A stretch of 64,000 nt of DNA from Ga0077527 sp945862135 (GCA_964203275.1 CAXNMF010000017.1:1-64000); one strand, 5' to 3'. Positions 1 through 10,131 are shown, counted from the first letter of the stretch. Notes: generated by a model not told the origin, from the letters alone. Numbers and translations are program-made.

Positions 1-1223
1 CCTGGGAAGCTGCGTTCAACAATCTCGCCGGCGGCCTGTTGCACATCAGCGGCGGCAAGTCCCTGTCGATGCAGAACGGCCAGAACATCAACGGTTCGCT
101 GAATATCGGCCCGGGCGGCACGCTGTGGGTATCGGAGCGGCACGGCGTTGATACCGTTTTCAACAATGTCACGATCGGCGGCAACGGGACGCTGCAGGTT
201 CTCGGCAGCAGCCCGGTCGCGAAGTTCGCCAATGTGTCGGCGCCGGGTGTGACGCTGCGGCTGGGCAGCGGCGGGCAGATCGGCATCGTCAACGGCAGTT
301 CGTCGTTTGGCGGACTGACGCTGGATTCTCCCGGATTCGGCACCTCGTTCAGCATGTCCGATGGCGTGTTCTCGCAGGCAACAGGCAACCTGAGCATTCC
401 TTCGGGCGCCAGCTACAGCGGTTCGAACAATGTCTACGTGGCGCAAGCGGGCGACCTGATCGTCCCCGGTGTGGTGAGCGCTTCACCGGGCAGCAGCCTG
501 ACGCTGGCCGCACCTGCGGGTAACGTCAAGATCGTCGGCGGTTCGGTAATGGCTGACGTGATCAATCTGTTCGGCAGCAATGTCACCGTGGGCGACAGCA
601 GTGCATCTGCGCCGTCCCAGGTGGTGGCCGGGAATGCGTTGACTGTGCAGACCCAGGGCGATCTGAAGATTCTCGGCGGCCTCGGCACCGGTGCTTCGGC
701 GCTGGTCAGCAGCAGCGGCGCATTGACGGTATCCACCGACGGCGATGTCATCCTGGCTGGCGGTTCAGGTGCAGGCGCATGGGCCAAACTTTCGGGTAAT
801 CCCGATGTGATTCTGGCGATGATCGGCGGCGCGGTGCGCATGGATGCGGGAAGCGGATCGGGGGCCTACGCGATGATCGAGTCGGTGTCACCGACGACTA
901 TTCTGGCGAATTTCCCGAACCTGGCCAGCGGCGGTTATTTCGTGAACGGTGTTGAAGGCGTTGTTTACGATGCCGCAACCGGAACCGGCTTCGTGGCTGG
1001 CAGTTCACCGGCCGTGCTGGGTTCGAATCTGCAGGTGACTTATGGCCTCAGCGGTGGCAGCAGCCTGCCGCCCGCGTTCGAAGAAGCCTTGCAGACGCCG
1101 ACACAGACGCTGATTGTTGCCACCAGCGAGTCCACCACACCTCCGGAAACGGAGCAGGAGAAGGACACCCTCTCGGGTGAGGAGAAAAAAGACAAGAAGA
1201 AGGAAGCGCCGGTCTGCAAATAA
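1..1223 (+). CDS. 3' end of a large two-partner-secretion exoprotein (paralogue of the next gene)
   Basis: The open frame runs in from the left edge (first full codon at base 3), so this is the C-terminal ~406 residues of a longer protein. It aligns along its whole length with the last ~407 residues of the gene at 1536-9089: both have the WEAAFN start, the SMQNGQNI block, the GGTLWVSE block, LRLGSGGQIGI, SGGYF(V/I)NG(V/I)EG and the closing TQTLIVAT...STTPP, then a Lys/Asp/Glu-rich tail ending APVCK. The Ser/Gly/Val-rich composition fits a secreted beta-helix. The tail with one terminal Cys may serve retention at the surface; that is inference. The N-terminal secretion domain lies outside the window. 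Confidence 0.8.
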   Translation, partial: WEAAFNNLAGGLLHISGGKSLSMQNGQNINGSLNIGPGGTLWVSERHGVDTVFNNVTIGGNGTLQVLGSSPVAKFANVSAPGVTLRLGSGGQIGIVNGSSSFGGLTLDSPGFGTSFSMSDGVFSQATGNLSIPSGASYSGSNNVYVAQAGDLIVPGVVSASPGSSLTLAAPAGNVKIVGGSVMADVINLFGSNVTVGDSSASAPSQVVAGNALTVQTQGDLKILGGLGTGASALVSSSGALTVSTDGDVILAGGSGAGAWAKLSGNPDVILAMIGGAVRMDAGSGSGAYAMIESVSPTTILANFPNLASGGYFVNGVEGVVYDAATGTGFVAGSSPAVLGSNLQVTYGLSGGSSLPPAFEEALQTPTQTLIVATSESTTPPETEQEKDTLSGEEKKDKKKEAPVCK

Positions 1224-1328
1224 TCTTGTGCGCGGGTGTGATGTATCCACCATGCGTGCCGGGAGCTTCCTCTTAATCGCGGATTCAGGGCTGACGCTGC
1301 TGCGCTTGTATGGAGGGTAGTTAAATAA

Positions 1329-1347
1329 TTGTTTTTATTGAATAATT
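1329..1347 (+). repeat. AT-rich 19-base element, copy 1
   Basis: The sequence TTGTTTTTATTGAATAATT occurs here and, identically, at 46863-46881. A near copy lies on the minus strand at about 63846-63862, and a shorter match at about 30452-30463. All are intergenic. The function is unknown; it could be a regulator site or a shared AT-rich promoter element. Confidence 0.5.
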
Positions 1348-1466
1348 ATTGCTTTTCCCTCTGCTGTTTTCAGTGTGCATTTGCCTGTCTGCGAGAGTGG
1401 GGTGTGGTCATGCTTAAACGACCTGTCGCGCCCTGTTACATGAAATAATGCAACCATCTTTGTATC

Positions 1467-1499
1467 GATCAAAAACCATCCATCAGTGATGGTTTGATC
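1467..1499. promoter_or_regulatory. Inverted repeat upstream of the exoprotein gene
   Basis: AAACCATC (1473-1480) and GATGGTTT (1488-1495) form a perfect 8-base stem with a 7-base loop. The pairing extends outward through GATC on each side, with two unpaired A on the left arm. It ends ~36 bases before the ATG at 1536. There is no T-tract, so an operator or 5'-leader hairpin is more likely than a terminator. Confidence 0.45.
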
Positions 1500-1535
1500 A
1501 TTGACCAGCGTTGTGTGTAACAGGGGGTACGCGTC

Positions 1536-4500
1536 ATGGCACAGAATAAATCCGTTCGGAATTTCTCAATGGCATCGACGGTGCCATTGCAACGCAAAAT
1601 CGCAGCGGTAGCGGTTGCAGCCTGCTTCGGCGGCACAGCGTGGGCGAATCCCACTGGCGGCGTGGTTGCTCATGGTGCGGCGAATATCACCAACCCCGCA
1701 GCCAACATCCTCAACATCAACACGCTGTCCCCGAAGACCATCATCAACTGGGGCAGCTTCTCGATTTCTGTCGGTGAGCTCACCCGTTTTGTGCAGCCCT
1801 CGGCGCTGTCTGCGGTATTGAATCGCGTTGTCGGCGGCGACCCTTCGGCAATCCTCGGCAGCCTGCAATCAAACGGACGTGTATTCCTGCTGAACCCGAA
1901 CGGCATCGTGTTCGGCGCCGGCTCACAGATCAATGTGGCCGGCCTCGTGGCCTCAACGCTCAATCTGTCGGACGCCGACTTCCTGGCCGGCCGGATGAAT
2001 TTCACCAATGGCATCACGGCTGGATCGGTGATCAATGAAGGTGCGATCAACGCCGCGGGCGGCCCGGTTTACCTCGTCGGCAACAGCGTCGCCAACAACG
2101 GCCTGATCACGAACCCCAACGGCGAAGTAGTGCTGGCGGCAGGCAACAGTGTCGAACTGGTGAACCCCGGCACTCCCAACCTCCGTGTTGAAATTTCCGC
2201 ACCGGACAATGAAGCACGCAACCTCGGCACGATTACCGCTGAAGCCGGACGCATCGGCATCTATGCCGGCCTGATTCAACAAGGAGGCACGGTTAACGCC
2301 AGCAGCGCAGTGGTCGAAGGCGGCCGCATCCTGCTGAAGGCCAGCAAAAACACCACGCTGGATGCCGGCAGCCAGACCACGGCCAGCGGCACCACCGGTG
2401 GCAAGGTCGAAATCCAGTCCGGCGACACCACGCTGGCCTCGGGCGCAATTGAAGCCAAAGGCAGCAGTGGCGCCGGCGGTACGGTGCAGGTGCTCGGCAA
2501 CAAGGTCGGCCTGATGGGCAACGCAACGATTGATGCGTCGGGTGACAGCGGCGGCGGCACCGTGCTGGTCGGCGGCGACTTCCAGGGCAAAAACGCGGAC
2601 GTGCAGAACGCCTACCGCAGCTTCGTCGGGAAGGACGTCAGCATCAAGGCGGACGCGGTGACGCAGGGCGACGGCGGCAAGGTGATTGTATGGGCCGATG
2701 ATGCCACCCGGTTCTACGGGAATATCGCGGCGCGCGGCGGTGCATCAGGCGGTGATGGCGGATTTGTCGAGGTGTCGGGCAAGCGCTGGCTGGATTACGC
2801 CGGACTTGCCAATACGCTGGCGCCGAACGGTGTTGCAGGAACCTTGCTCCTTGATCCGAGCAACATCACGATTAATGACGCAGTAACAGACATAACATTA
2901 ACCACGAATGGCAGTTTTGATGGTGAACCGTTTTTCCTGAGCAATGGGGCATCGGCGAGCATTCAATGGAGCGTGATCAAGAATCAACTTAACTTCTCGA
3001 ATGCAATCATTTCGACATCTAGTGGCTCTGTCGGTTCCGATGCCGGCAACATCACGATTGCTGCCAATTCGCCGGATTTGATTTCGATTTCCACTCCCGG
3101 TGTCGGCCGCACGCTGCAGTTGTTGGCCAACAACGACATCATCGTGAACGGCAGTATTACCAACACTGGCCCCGGCAGTGTGGTGATGTATGCCGGTTAT
3201 AACGACAATATCGGTTCGCCGGATGTCATTTCCAATGTGGGCAACGTTGTTCTGAATGCACCCATCTCTGTTGGTGGGGAAGTCCGGCTGAATGCGGGTA
3301 ACAACATCCAGCAAAACGCGGGCGGTGCGATATCGACGGGCGGTGATCTTCGTTTGCGTGCCATCAACGCTGTAAACCTCAGTGGACCGAGTAATGTGGG
3401 TGGTCTGCTTGATGTTTTTGCCAATCACGTGGAGGTGCACGGCAACACGACTGTTGCCGGCAACATCGATATTGTTGCAGGCACACCGTCCTCGATCATC
3501 GTCGGCAGCGGTGCGAACCTGCATTCCACCAGCGGCGACCTGTTTCTGGAGACCAATCATTTTGATCTTGGCGGTGCCGGGGCCGTTAAAGGCAATAACA
3601 TCTATATCAAGAACTCATTTGGTGACTTTGATATTGGTGCCAATCCAGACTCTTTACCGACTCCAAACAACGAAACGATCACGGCCGCAAGCATGGCCAA
3701 ACTGGAGATCAACACGCCGGCATCCGGGGTTGTTGAGCTCAAGGCTGTAGCATCTCCCTCCAACGAACTGCACGTCAATGAGGCGATCAGCTTTTCGCCG
3801 CTGAAGGTGCAAAATCTGCGGCTGGTGAGTGATTACGGTATTTCCCAGAGGCCTGCAGGCATCATTACTGTGGCCAATCTGGATGCGCAAAGCATCTTCG
3901 GGCCGGTTGCATTAAATGCGGCGGTCAATTCGGTCGATACACTGACTGGCTTTGCGCGCGATGAGTTTCTGTTCCGCAATTCCGGCAATTTGTCCATAGT
4001 CGGTGACGGCATTTCAGTCGATGGTATCCCGAATTTCACGGCCCAGTTAAACATTGAGGTGACATCGGGGAGCCTTACTGTATCGGCGCCCTTGTCGGTC
4101 AGTGGTGCCAGCGCCTTTTCATTCTCCGGCGCCGGTGGCGCCAATATGCAGTTGACGGCTTCCGGTGCAGTCACCATCAATGATGTCGTATCGGCGAACG
4201 GTGGCGATGGCGCCGAGGGCAATGGCGGCACCGCGCAGATCACGGTGACTGCGGGTGGCGGTATCACGGTCGCATCCAGCGCCATTGTGTCGGCGATGGG
4301 CGGTGTCGGCGGTTCATCGTTCTCCGGGGCTGGTGGCCACGCAGTGGTACTGCTGCAGAACAGCAGTACCGGCACCCCGATTTCCATCAGCGGTTCTGTA
4401 TTGGCGAGTGGTGGCAGCGGTTCGTCGGGCGGCGGTTTTGGCAGCGTGACGGTGCATTCGGATGGCGGCGTCAACATTGCCAGCAGCGCCATGATCCAGG

Positions 4501-7500
4501 CTGCCGGTGGCGCCAGCAGCTTCTCGTTTTCTGCACCAGGTAATGTCGCGGTCACCGCATACGGCGGAAACGTAGTGCAGGACGGCCAGATTTATGCGTC
4601 GGGCGGCACTGGTTCCGGTATTCGACTGAGCGCAGTTGGTTCTGGCGGCGCCATCGTGCAGAACAATCCCTCGGCCATGCTCCACGCGTCGTCCAACTCG
4701 GCTTACGGCAGCGGATCCGAAATCCGGCTTGAAGCTGTTGCAGGGATCGGTACGCCTTTCGCGCCGGTGCGCATCGACCATCTTGATGATCCTGAGGTTT
4801 TCCTGCAGAACATTGGTTCTGCCGGCGACATCGCAGTGTCCTTTTACGGCGGCGCCATCAATATCGACAGCATGACCGGGGTATTCAACAGCAATCCTGC
4901 CGGCGGTTACTTCATCCAGGCCGAGCAGGGCGGCATCAACCTGGACGCGTCATTTCTGCCGGACGTTCCGCTGTCGGCCGGTCAGTTTGTCGAGCTGAAG
5001 GCATTGGCTGGCGGCAGCATCAATATCAACAGCGGGAGCGGCAACGGCATCATCATTCCGGGTTCGGGTGCCGGCAATGTGACGCTGAAGGCCATTGGGG
5101 GCGGCAGCATCAATCTGGCATCGGGAACCGTGATCGCCGGATCGTTCCCTCAGTTGACTGCCGATGAAATGGACATCCAGGGTCAAGTGCTTTCCTCAGG
5201 CGGCAGCATCAGGGTGATGCCCGACACGCCCGGTCGCAACATCGAACTCGGCACGTCAGGTCCCGGTGGTGCTGTACTGGCCCTCGACAACGTCGAGCTC
5301 AACAACATGACATCCTGGGACGGGATTACCGTTCCGGCTCCCGGTACGTCAGGCGGCGGACTGCTGATCGGTGATCAGGGTGGCGGCAGCGGCAGCCTCA
5401 CGTTCACCGGCAATGTCAATTCCTCGGCGTACCTGAATGTGGCAGGCACCAGCGTTTCGCAATCCGCGGGCACGATCACAGGCGGTGTTTCTGCCAGTGC
5501 GGGCAGCGGCAATGTATCGCTGCTGCAGCCCGGAAACCAGATCACTCTGACGGGGGGCAGCACCAACGGCGGTAGTTTCAGCGTTTCGTCGGAATCGGAT
5601 CTGGTCGTGGGCGACATCAATACCAATGGCGGCAACGTCAACGTTGCTACCACGGGCAGCAATATGAGCTTCTGGTCTCTGGCCGGACCGATCAACGCAG
5701 GCAGCGGATCCGTGCAATTGACCAGCGCCGGCAGCATTACCGATGGGCGAACCGGCGTCGATATCATTGCGGCATCTGCTTCGATGGCGGCGCCCGGCGG
5801 TGTGGGCACTTTTTCTGATCCGATCGAAACGCAGTTGTCGAGCCTGTCCATTTTTGCAACCGGTGGCAGCGGTGGGGTCGGCGTCATCAATACCGGCAAC
5901 CTGTTGCTGAGCAGCATAGCTTTTTCAGGTACGACTGCTGCACTGGAGAGTTCAGGGACACTGACAACCGGCAACTCGATCGGCGCAACGGGTAATGTGG
6001 CCTTGCTGGGGCAGGCTGGATTAAACATTGTGCACGGCATTAACACGGGTTCAACCAGCAACGTCACTCTGGAGGCCGGTGCAGGCGCGGATGTGGTGTT
6101 TTCGGGCGCTGGTGGTGTGAACACATCCGGCGGTTCGATCTCCGTGACGGCTGGTCGCGACATCATTTATGGCGGCAGTTCGCAGGTGAATTCTTCTTCT
6201 GGGCTGATCTTCTTCAGTGCCGGCAATGATGTGGTCTTCAACACCCAACGCATCAACAACGGCAGCGGTTCTGTTCAGATCAGCGCTACCCGTGATTACA
6301 TTCACAATTCGACCAACAGCCACAATACCTCATCCGGCAACCTGACCATCGGGGCCGGGCGTGATTTCACCTACGGTTCCACCAGCAAGCTCAATACGCT
6401 GAGCGGCAACATCACGGTCCAGTCCGTCGGCAACGCGACGTTCACTGCGGGTGGGGCCAACTCCAGCACCGGCGCGATCCTGGTGCAGGCGGGCGGCGCA
6501 GTCAGCCTCAGCGGCGGTGCCCAACTGGTCAGCAGTGGAAATTCAGTGGGTGTTGAGGCGCTGGGGGCTGCTGGCGCCGGTGTGACCCTGACCGGCGCAT
6601 CCACCAAGGTCGAAGGCACTGTTGTCAGTATTGCCGGCACGGCCGGTGCGGCGGCATCCAGTGACAATGTGGGTGTGCGAATCAACGGTGCGACGGTGCG
6701 ATCGACTTTGGGCGACATGGATATCATCGGTACTGGTGGCAACGGCACCAGCAACAACAACGGCATTCGCATCGATGGCGGCGCGCTGATCTCTTCGGCT
6801 GGCGACATCACGCTTTGGGGCACCGGTGCGACCGGCACTTCGGACAACTCCGGTGTGAAAATCGGCAATGCAACGGTGCAATCGCTCGGCGCCGGTAACG
6901 GCATCTATATCCTCGGCGAAGGCGGATTGGGCTCGGCTGACAATAACGATGGTGTGCGCCTGGAGTCCGGGGCAATGGTCACGGCCGTTGGCATTATCCA
7001 GATCGATGGCTACGGCGGGAGTGGCGGTAACGACACCACCGGCGTGAAAATGGTCAGCGGCAGCACAGTGCAGTCGACGGGCGGCGGTGTAATCGAGCTC
7101 TACGGCGAAGGCGGACCGGGTGTCGACAATAATCATGGTGTGCGTCTGGAGGGTTCAGCGCTGGTCACATCAGCGGGCAATCTCGACATCGTCGGGTTCG
7201 GCGCAGGCAGCGGCAACGACAATACCGGTATCAAACTCGCGGGTGGGTCGATCCAGGCAACCGGGTCATCGAACATCGAAATGTACGGCGAGGGCAGTGT
7301 CGCCGGTGTGAACAACAACGAGGGTATCCGTATCGAAGGCGGTGGAAGCATCACTGCCGTCAGTGGCGCCATCGGGCTTGAGGGCTATGGCGGCGGTACG
7401 GGCAGCGGCAATTACGGTATCCGGGTTGCCGGTACGGTCAGTAATGTCGGGCCGGGTGCCTTCATTCTCGGCGGCGCCGGTGTTCCGGGGACTTCGGCCG

Positions 7501-9089
7501 TCCTGTTGCAAGGCAGCGGCAGTCTGTCCAGCCCGTCCTCAATGACTTTCAGTAACGGCTTTGACTGGAGCGGCGGCACCATCGGCGGCGCTGGAACCCT
7601 GACCACGCCCAGCGGCGCGGTAACCAACGTGACCGGACCTGTGGCGCTTGTGCCGGGCAAGACCTGGGACAATGCCGGTACTCTGAATATCAGCGGTTCC
7701 GGCACTATCGACCTTGGTGATGTTACGCCCGCAATATTCAATAATCAGTCGGGCGGTGTGGTGAACATCAGTTCCGGTGCGGGATGGTCCTTCATCAGCA
7801 ATGCAAGCACGCAGTCCGGGCAGATCAATAATGCCGGCTCAATCAACGTCAACCAGAACACGTCCTGGGAAGCCGCCTTTAACCAGACGGCCAGTGGTTC
7901 GCTGAATATCGCAGCCGGAAAATACTTGTCGATGCAGAACGGCCAGAACATTACCGGGGTGGCCAACATCGGTGCCGGCGGCACGCTGTGGGTTTCAGAG
8001 CACCATGGTGTTGATACGGTGTTCAGCAATATGACCATAGGTGGTACCGGCACACTGCAGGCAGTGGGCAGCGGTCCGGTAGCGCGGTTTACCAATGTAT
8101 CGGCGCCCGGTGTGACGCTCAGGCTGGGCAGCGGCGGGCAGATCGGCATCGAGAACGGGGCTACAGTTGTTGGCGGACTGACGCTCGATTCGCCGGCTTT
8201 CGGCAGCGCATTCAGCATGAGCGATGCAACCTTTGCGCAGGCCACGGGCAATCTCACCGTACCCGGTGGCGCGTCATATTCCGGCGACAACATTTATGTC
8301 GCGCAGGCCGGTGACCTGCTGGTGCCGGGTGTTGTCAGCGGCGGTGCGGGAAGCCTCACGCTGGCTGCAGCAGCCGGTGACCTGAAAGTCATCGGCGGCA
8401 CTGTTTCGGCAGACACGATCAATCTGCTCGGCATGGACATCATCGTCGGCGACAGCGCTGCAAGCACGCCTTCTTCGGTGTCCGCCGGTTCGTCGCTGGT
8501 TGCCGCTGCGCTGGCGAACCTGAAGATCCAGGGCGGTTCCGCGTCAGGCGCCAACGCCCGGATCACCAGCAACGGCTTGCTGACAGTGACTACGGGTGGT
8601 GATCTGGTCCTGACGGGTGGTGCTGGCGCGAATGCATGGGCGAAACTGTCGGGCGATCCGGATGTGCTGCTCGCGGGCATCGGTGGTGTCGTCAAACTCG
8701 ACGCGGGTTCAGGCGTGGGTTCTGCCGCAGTGATCGAGGCCCTTTCAACTGAAACCATCTACCTTGATCTTCTCAATGCATCCAGCGGCGGTTATTTCAT
8801 CAACGGCATTGAAGGCATCGTGTATGACCCCGTGACCGGCACCGGCTTTATTGCGGGTGGTTCACCGGCGGTGCTGGGCAGCAATTTCATGGTGACCTAT
8901 AACGGGGTGACCCTGCCGCCGACCAGCGATTTGCTGGGTGCCATTGAAGAAGCCCTGCAGGCGCCGACGCAGACCTTGATTGTCGCGACGACGGAATCGA
9001 CCACGCCTCCGGATGCCGAAAAAGATAAAGACATCTTTGAGGAAGACTTGAAGAAGGACAAGAAGAAGGACGCACCGGTTTGCCGGTAG
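1536..9089 (+). CDS. Giant filamentous-haemagglutinin-type exoprotein (TpsA-like, 2517 aa)
   Basis: Predicted secreted protein exported by two-partner secretion. Residues ~1-38 form a long signal peptide ending AWA. Residues ~38-160 are the TPS secretion domain, with the hallmark NPNGIVFG and, further on, NPNGEVVLAAG. The rest is Gly/Ser/Asn-rich beta-helix. Two internal repeat arrays are visible: ~27-residue units built on GRDxxYG/AGxDxxF at about residues 1528-1640, and about eight ~33-residue units with a DNxGV(R/K)(I/L)xG core at about 1708-1970. The last ~407 residues match the preceding gene. The tail is Lys/Asp-rich and ends APVCR. A GGGGG ribosome site precedes the ATG. No TpsB (FhaC-like) transporter gene is in the window. 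Ligand and role (adhesion, biofilm or competition) cannot be read from the sequence. Confidence 0.88.
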   Translation: MAQNKSVRNFSMASTVPLQRKIAAVAVAACFGGTAWANPTGGVVAHGAANITNPAANILNINTLSPKTIINWGSFSISVGELTRFVQPSALSAVLNRVVGGDPSAILGSLQSNGRVFLLNPNGIVFGAGSQINVAGLVASTLNLSDADFLAGRMNFTNGITAGSVINEGAINAAGGPVYLVGNSVANNGLITNPNGEVVLAAGNSVELVNPGTPNLRVEISAPDNEARNLGTITAEAGRIGIYAGLIQQGGTVNASSAVVEGGRILLKASKNTTLDAGSQTTASGTTGGKVEIQSGDTTLASGAIEAKGSSGAGGTVQVLGNKVGLMGNATIDASGDSGGGTVLVGGDFQGKNADVQNAYRSFVGKDVSIKADAVTQGDGGKVIVWADDATRFYGNIAARGGASGGDGGFVEVSGKRWLDYAGLANTLAPNGVAGTLLLDPSNITINDAVTDITLTTNGSFDGEPFFLSNGASASIQWSVIKNQLNFSNAIISTSSGSVGSDAGNITIAANSPDLISISTPGVGRTLQLLANNDIIVNGSITNTGPGSVVMYAGYNDNIGSPDVISNVGNVVLNAPISVGGEVRLNAGNNIQQNAGGAISTGGDLRLRAINAVNLSGPSNVGGLLDVFANHVEVHGNTTVAGNIDIVAGTPSSIIVGSGANLHSTSGDLFLETNHFDLGGAGAVKGNNIYIKNSFGDFDIGANPDSLPTPNNETITAASMAKLEINTPASGVVELKAVASPSNELHVNEAISFSPLKVQNLRLVSDYGISQRPAGIITVANLDAQSIFGPVALNAAVNSVDTLTGFARDEFLFRNSGNLSIVGDGISVDGIPNFTAQLNIEVTSGSLTVSAPLSVSGASAFSFSGAGGANMQLTASGAVTINDVVSANGGDGAEGNGGTAQITVTAGGGITVASSAIVSAMGGVGGSSFSGAGGHAVVLLQNSSTGTPISISGSVLASGGSGSSGGGFGSVTVHSDGGVNIASSAMIQAAGGASSFSFSAPGNVAVTAYGGNVVQDGQIYASGGTGSGIRLSAVGSGGAIVQNNPSAMLHASSNSAYGSGSEIRLEAVAGIGTPFAPVRIDHLDDPEVFLQNIGSAGDIAVSFYGGAINIDSMTGVFNSNPAGGYFIQAEQGGINLDASFLPDVPLSAGQFVELKALAGGSININSGSGNGIIIPGSGAGNVTLKAIGGGSINLASGTVIAGSFPQLTADEMDIQGQVLSSGGSIRVMPDTPGRNIELGTSGPGGAVLALDNVELNNMTSWDGITVPAPGTSGGGLLIGDQGGGSGSLTFTGNVNSSAYLNVAGTSVSQSAGTITGGVSASAGSGNVSLLQPGNQITLTGGSTNGGSFSVSSESDLVVGDINTNGGNVNVATTGSNMSFWSLAGPINAGSGSVQLTSAGSITDGRTGVDIIAASASMAAPGGVGTFSDPIETQLSSLSIFATGGSGGVGVINTGNLLLSSIAFSGTTAALESSGTLTTGNSIGATGNVALLGQAGLNIVHGINTGSTSNVTLEAGAGADVVFSGAGGVNTSGGSISVTAGRDIIYGGSSQVNSSSGLIFFSAGNDVVFNTQRINNGSGSVQISATRDYIHNSTNSHNTSSGNLTIGAGRDFTYGSTSKLNTLSGNITVQSVGNATFTAGGANSSTGAILVQAGGAVSLSGGAQLVSSGNSVGVEALGAAGAGVTLTGASTKVEGTVVSIAGTAGAAASSDNVGVRINGATVRSTLGDMDIIGTGGNGTSNNNGIRIDGGALISSAGDITLWGTGATGTSDNSGVKIGNATVQSLGAGNGIYILGEGGLGSADNNDGVRLESGAMVTAVGIIQIDGYGGSGGNDTTGVKMVSGSTVQSTGGGVIELYGEGGPGVDNNHGVRLEGSALVTSAGNLDIVGFGAGSGNDNTGIKLAGGSIQATGSSNIEMYGEGSVAGVNNNEGIRIEGGGSITAVSGAIGLEGYGGGTGSGNYGIRVAGTVSNVGPGAFILGGAGVPGTSAVLLQGSGSLSSPSSMTFSNGFDWSGGTIGGAGTLTTPSGAVTNVTGPVALVPGKTWDNAGTLNISGSGTIDLGDVTPAIFNNQSGGVVNISSGAGWSFISNASTQSGQINNAGSINVNQNTSWEAAFNQTASGSLNIAAGKYLSMQNGQNITGVANIGAGGTLWVSEHHGVDTVFSNMTIGGTGTLQAVGSGPVARFTNVSAPGVTLRLGSGGQIGIENGATVVGGLTLDSPAFGSAFSMSDATFAQATGNLTVPGGASYSGDNIYVAQAGDLLVPGVVSGGAGSLTLAAAAGDLKVIGGTVSADTINLLGMDIIVGDSAASTPSSVSAGSSLVAAALANLKIQGGSASGANARITSNGLLTVTTGGDLVLTGGAGANAWAKLSGDPDVLLAGIGGVVKLDAGSGVGSAAVIEALSTETIYLDLLNASSGGYFINGIEGIVYDPVTGTGFIAGGSPAVLGSNFMVTYNGVTLPPTSDLLGAIEEALQAPTQTLIVATTESTTPPDAEKDKDIFEEDLKKDKKKDAPVCR

Positions 9090-9122
9090 TCGAACAACAA
9101 TAATGAATAAGGGAGAGCGCGG

Positions 9123-10106
9123 GTGGCAACAGAAAAGATGGTTTTGGTGAAAAAGTTTGCTGTTGCGCTGATGCTGGCGTGTGCTGCGGGAAGTGCTTTT
9201 GCACAGGCCTTTCCCTCGAAGCAGATCCGTTTTCTGGTCGGCTTTGCGCCGGGCGGTTCCACCGACATCGTCGCGCGCATGATTGCCCAGGAAATGACGA
9301 AGAACATCGGTCAGCAGGTGATCGTCGATAACAGGCCGGGCGCCGGCAGCGTGATTGCCGCGGAACTGACGGCCAAGGCGCCCCCTGACGGCTATACCAT
9401 CTTCGCCTGCACCACCGGCATCTTCGCAATCCTGCCGTTCATCCAGAGCAAGCTGCCCTATGACCCCGAGAAAGACCTTGCGCCGGTGACGCAGACCGGC
9501 GCGCTGCCGTACATCATGGTCCTGCATCCCTCGTTGCCGGCGCGTAACGTCAAGGAATTCATCGCGCTGGCCAAAGGGCGTCCCGGTCAGATCAATTTCG
9601 CATCATCGGGCATCGGTACCGCTTCGCATCTTTCCGCGGAATATTTCGGAAGTGCCGCGAAAATCAGCATGACCCATGTGCCGTACAAGGGCACCGGCAA
9701 CGCGATGGCCGACCTCATTGCCGGCCAGGTGGTGCTGTTGTTTGATCAGCCCGTGAGCTCGATGCCGCACGTCAAGGCGGGCAAGCTGCGTGTGCTCGGC
9801 ATCACCAGCGCGAAACGGTTCTCGACGATGCCGGACATTCCCACGGTTGATGAACAGGGGTTGCCGGGTTTTGAAACGGTGTCATGGGCCGGCGTGTGTG
9901 CTCCGGGTGCAACACCGAAACCGGTGATCACGCGCCTGCAGACCGAGGTCTCGAAAGTGCTGAAGATGCCGGATATCCGTGATCGCCTGCTGCGCGATGG
10001 CATCGAACCGGTGGGCGGCACGCCGGAAGAATTCCAGGCGCACATCAAGCGCGAAATGCAGAAGTGGGGCAAGGTCGTGCGTGACGCGAAAGTAGCGGTG
10101 CAATGA
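9123..10106 (+). CDS. Bug-family (tripartite tricarboxylate type) periplasmic solute receptor
   Basis: A 327-residue extracytoplasmic receptor. The start is GTG, supported by GGGAG about 8 bases upstream; an in-frame ATG at 9138 is the alternative. A signal peptide ends AFA before QAFPSK. Family hallmarks are visible: the P.KQIRFLVGFAPGGSTDIVAR N-terminal strand/loop, VDNRPGAGS, the KAPPDGYT loop, and a C-terminal GGTPEEF...KWGKVV. Bug proteins bind small carboxylates and related anions. The usual membrane partners TctA/TctB are not adjacent, so it may share a distant permease. It lies 25 bases upstream of lutA in the same direction and may be co-transcribed with it. Confidence 0.9.
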   Translation: MATEKMVLVKKFAVALMLACAAGSAFAQAFPSKQIRFLVGFAPGGSTDIVARMIAQEMTKNIGQQVIVDNRPGAGSVIAAELTAKAPPDGYTIFACTTGIFAILPFIQSKLPYDPEKDLAPVTQTGALPYIMVLHPSLPARNVKEFIALAKGRPGQINFASSGIGTASHLSAEYFGSAAKISMTHVPYKGTGNAMADLIAGQVVLLFDQPVSSMPHVKAGKLRVLGITSAKRFSTMPDIPTVDEQGLPGFETVSWAGVCAPGATPKPVITRLQTEVSKVLKMPDIRDRLLRDGIEPVGGTPEEFQAHIKREMQKWGKVVRDAKVAVQ

Positions 10107-10131
10107 TTTTCAGCGCAGCGGACAATCGCTG

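Larger units (their letters stand above)
1224..1535. other. Intergenic region between two exoprotein paralogues
   Basis: 312 bases with no credible gene. It holds an AT-rich stretch around 1321-1352 that contains a 19-base element repeated at 46863, and an inverted repeat at 1467-1499 just upstream of the next gene. I see no clear terminator after the first gene and no convincing -35/-10 pair. Confidence 0.6.

Noticed and set aside
6650..7440. Regularly spaced repeats that could suggest a CRISPR array.
   Set aside because: Repeats are ~100 bases apart, diverged and continuous with one reading frame; they are protein repeats.
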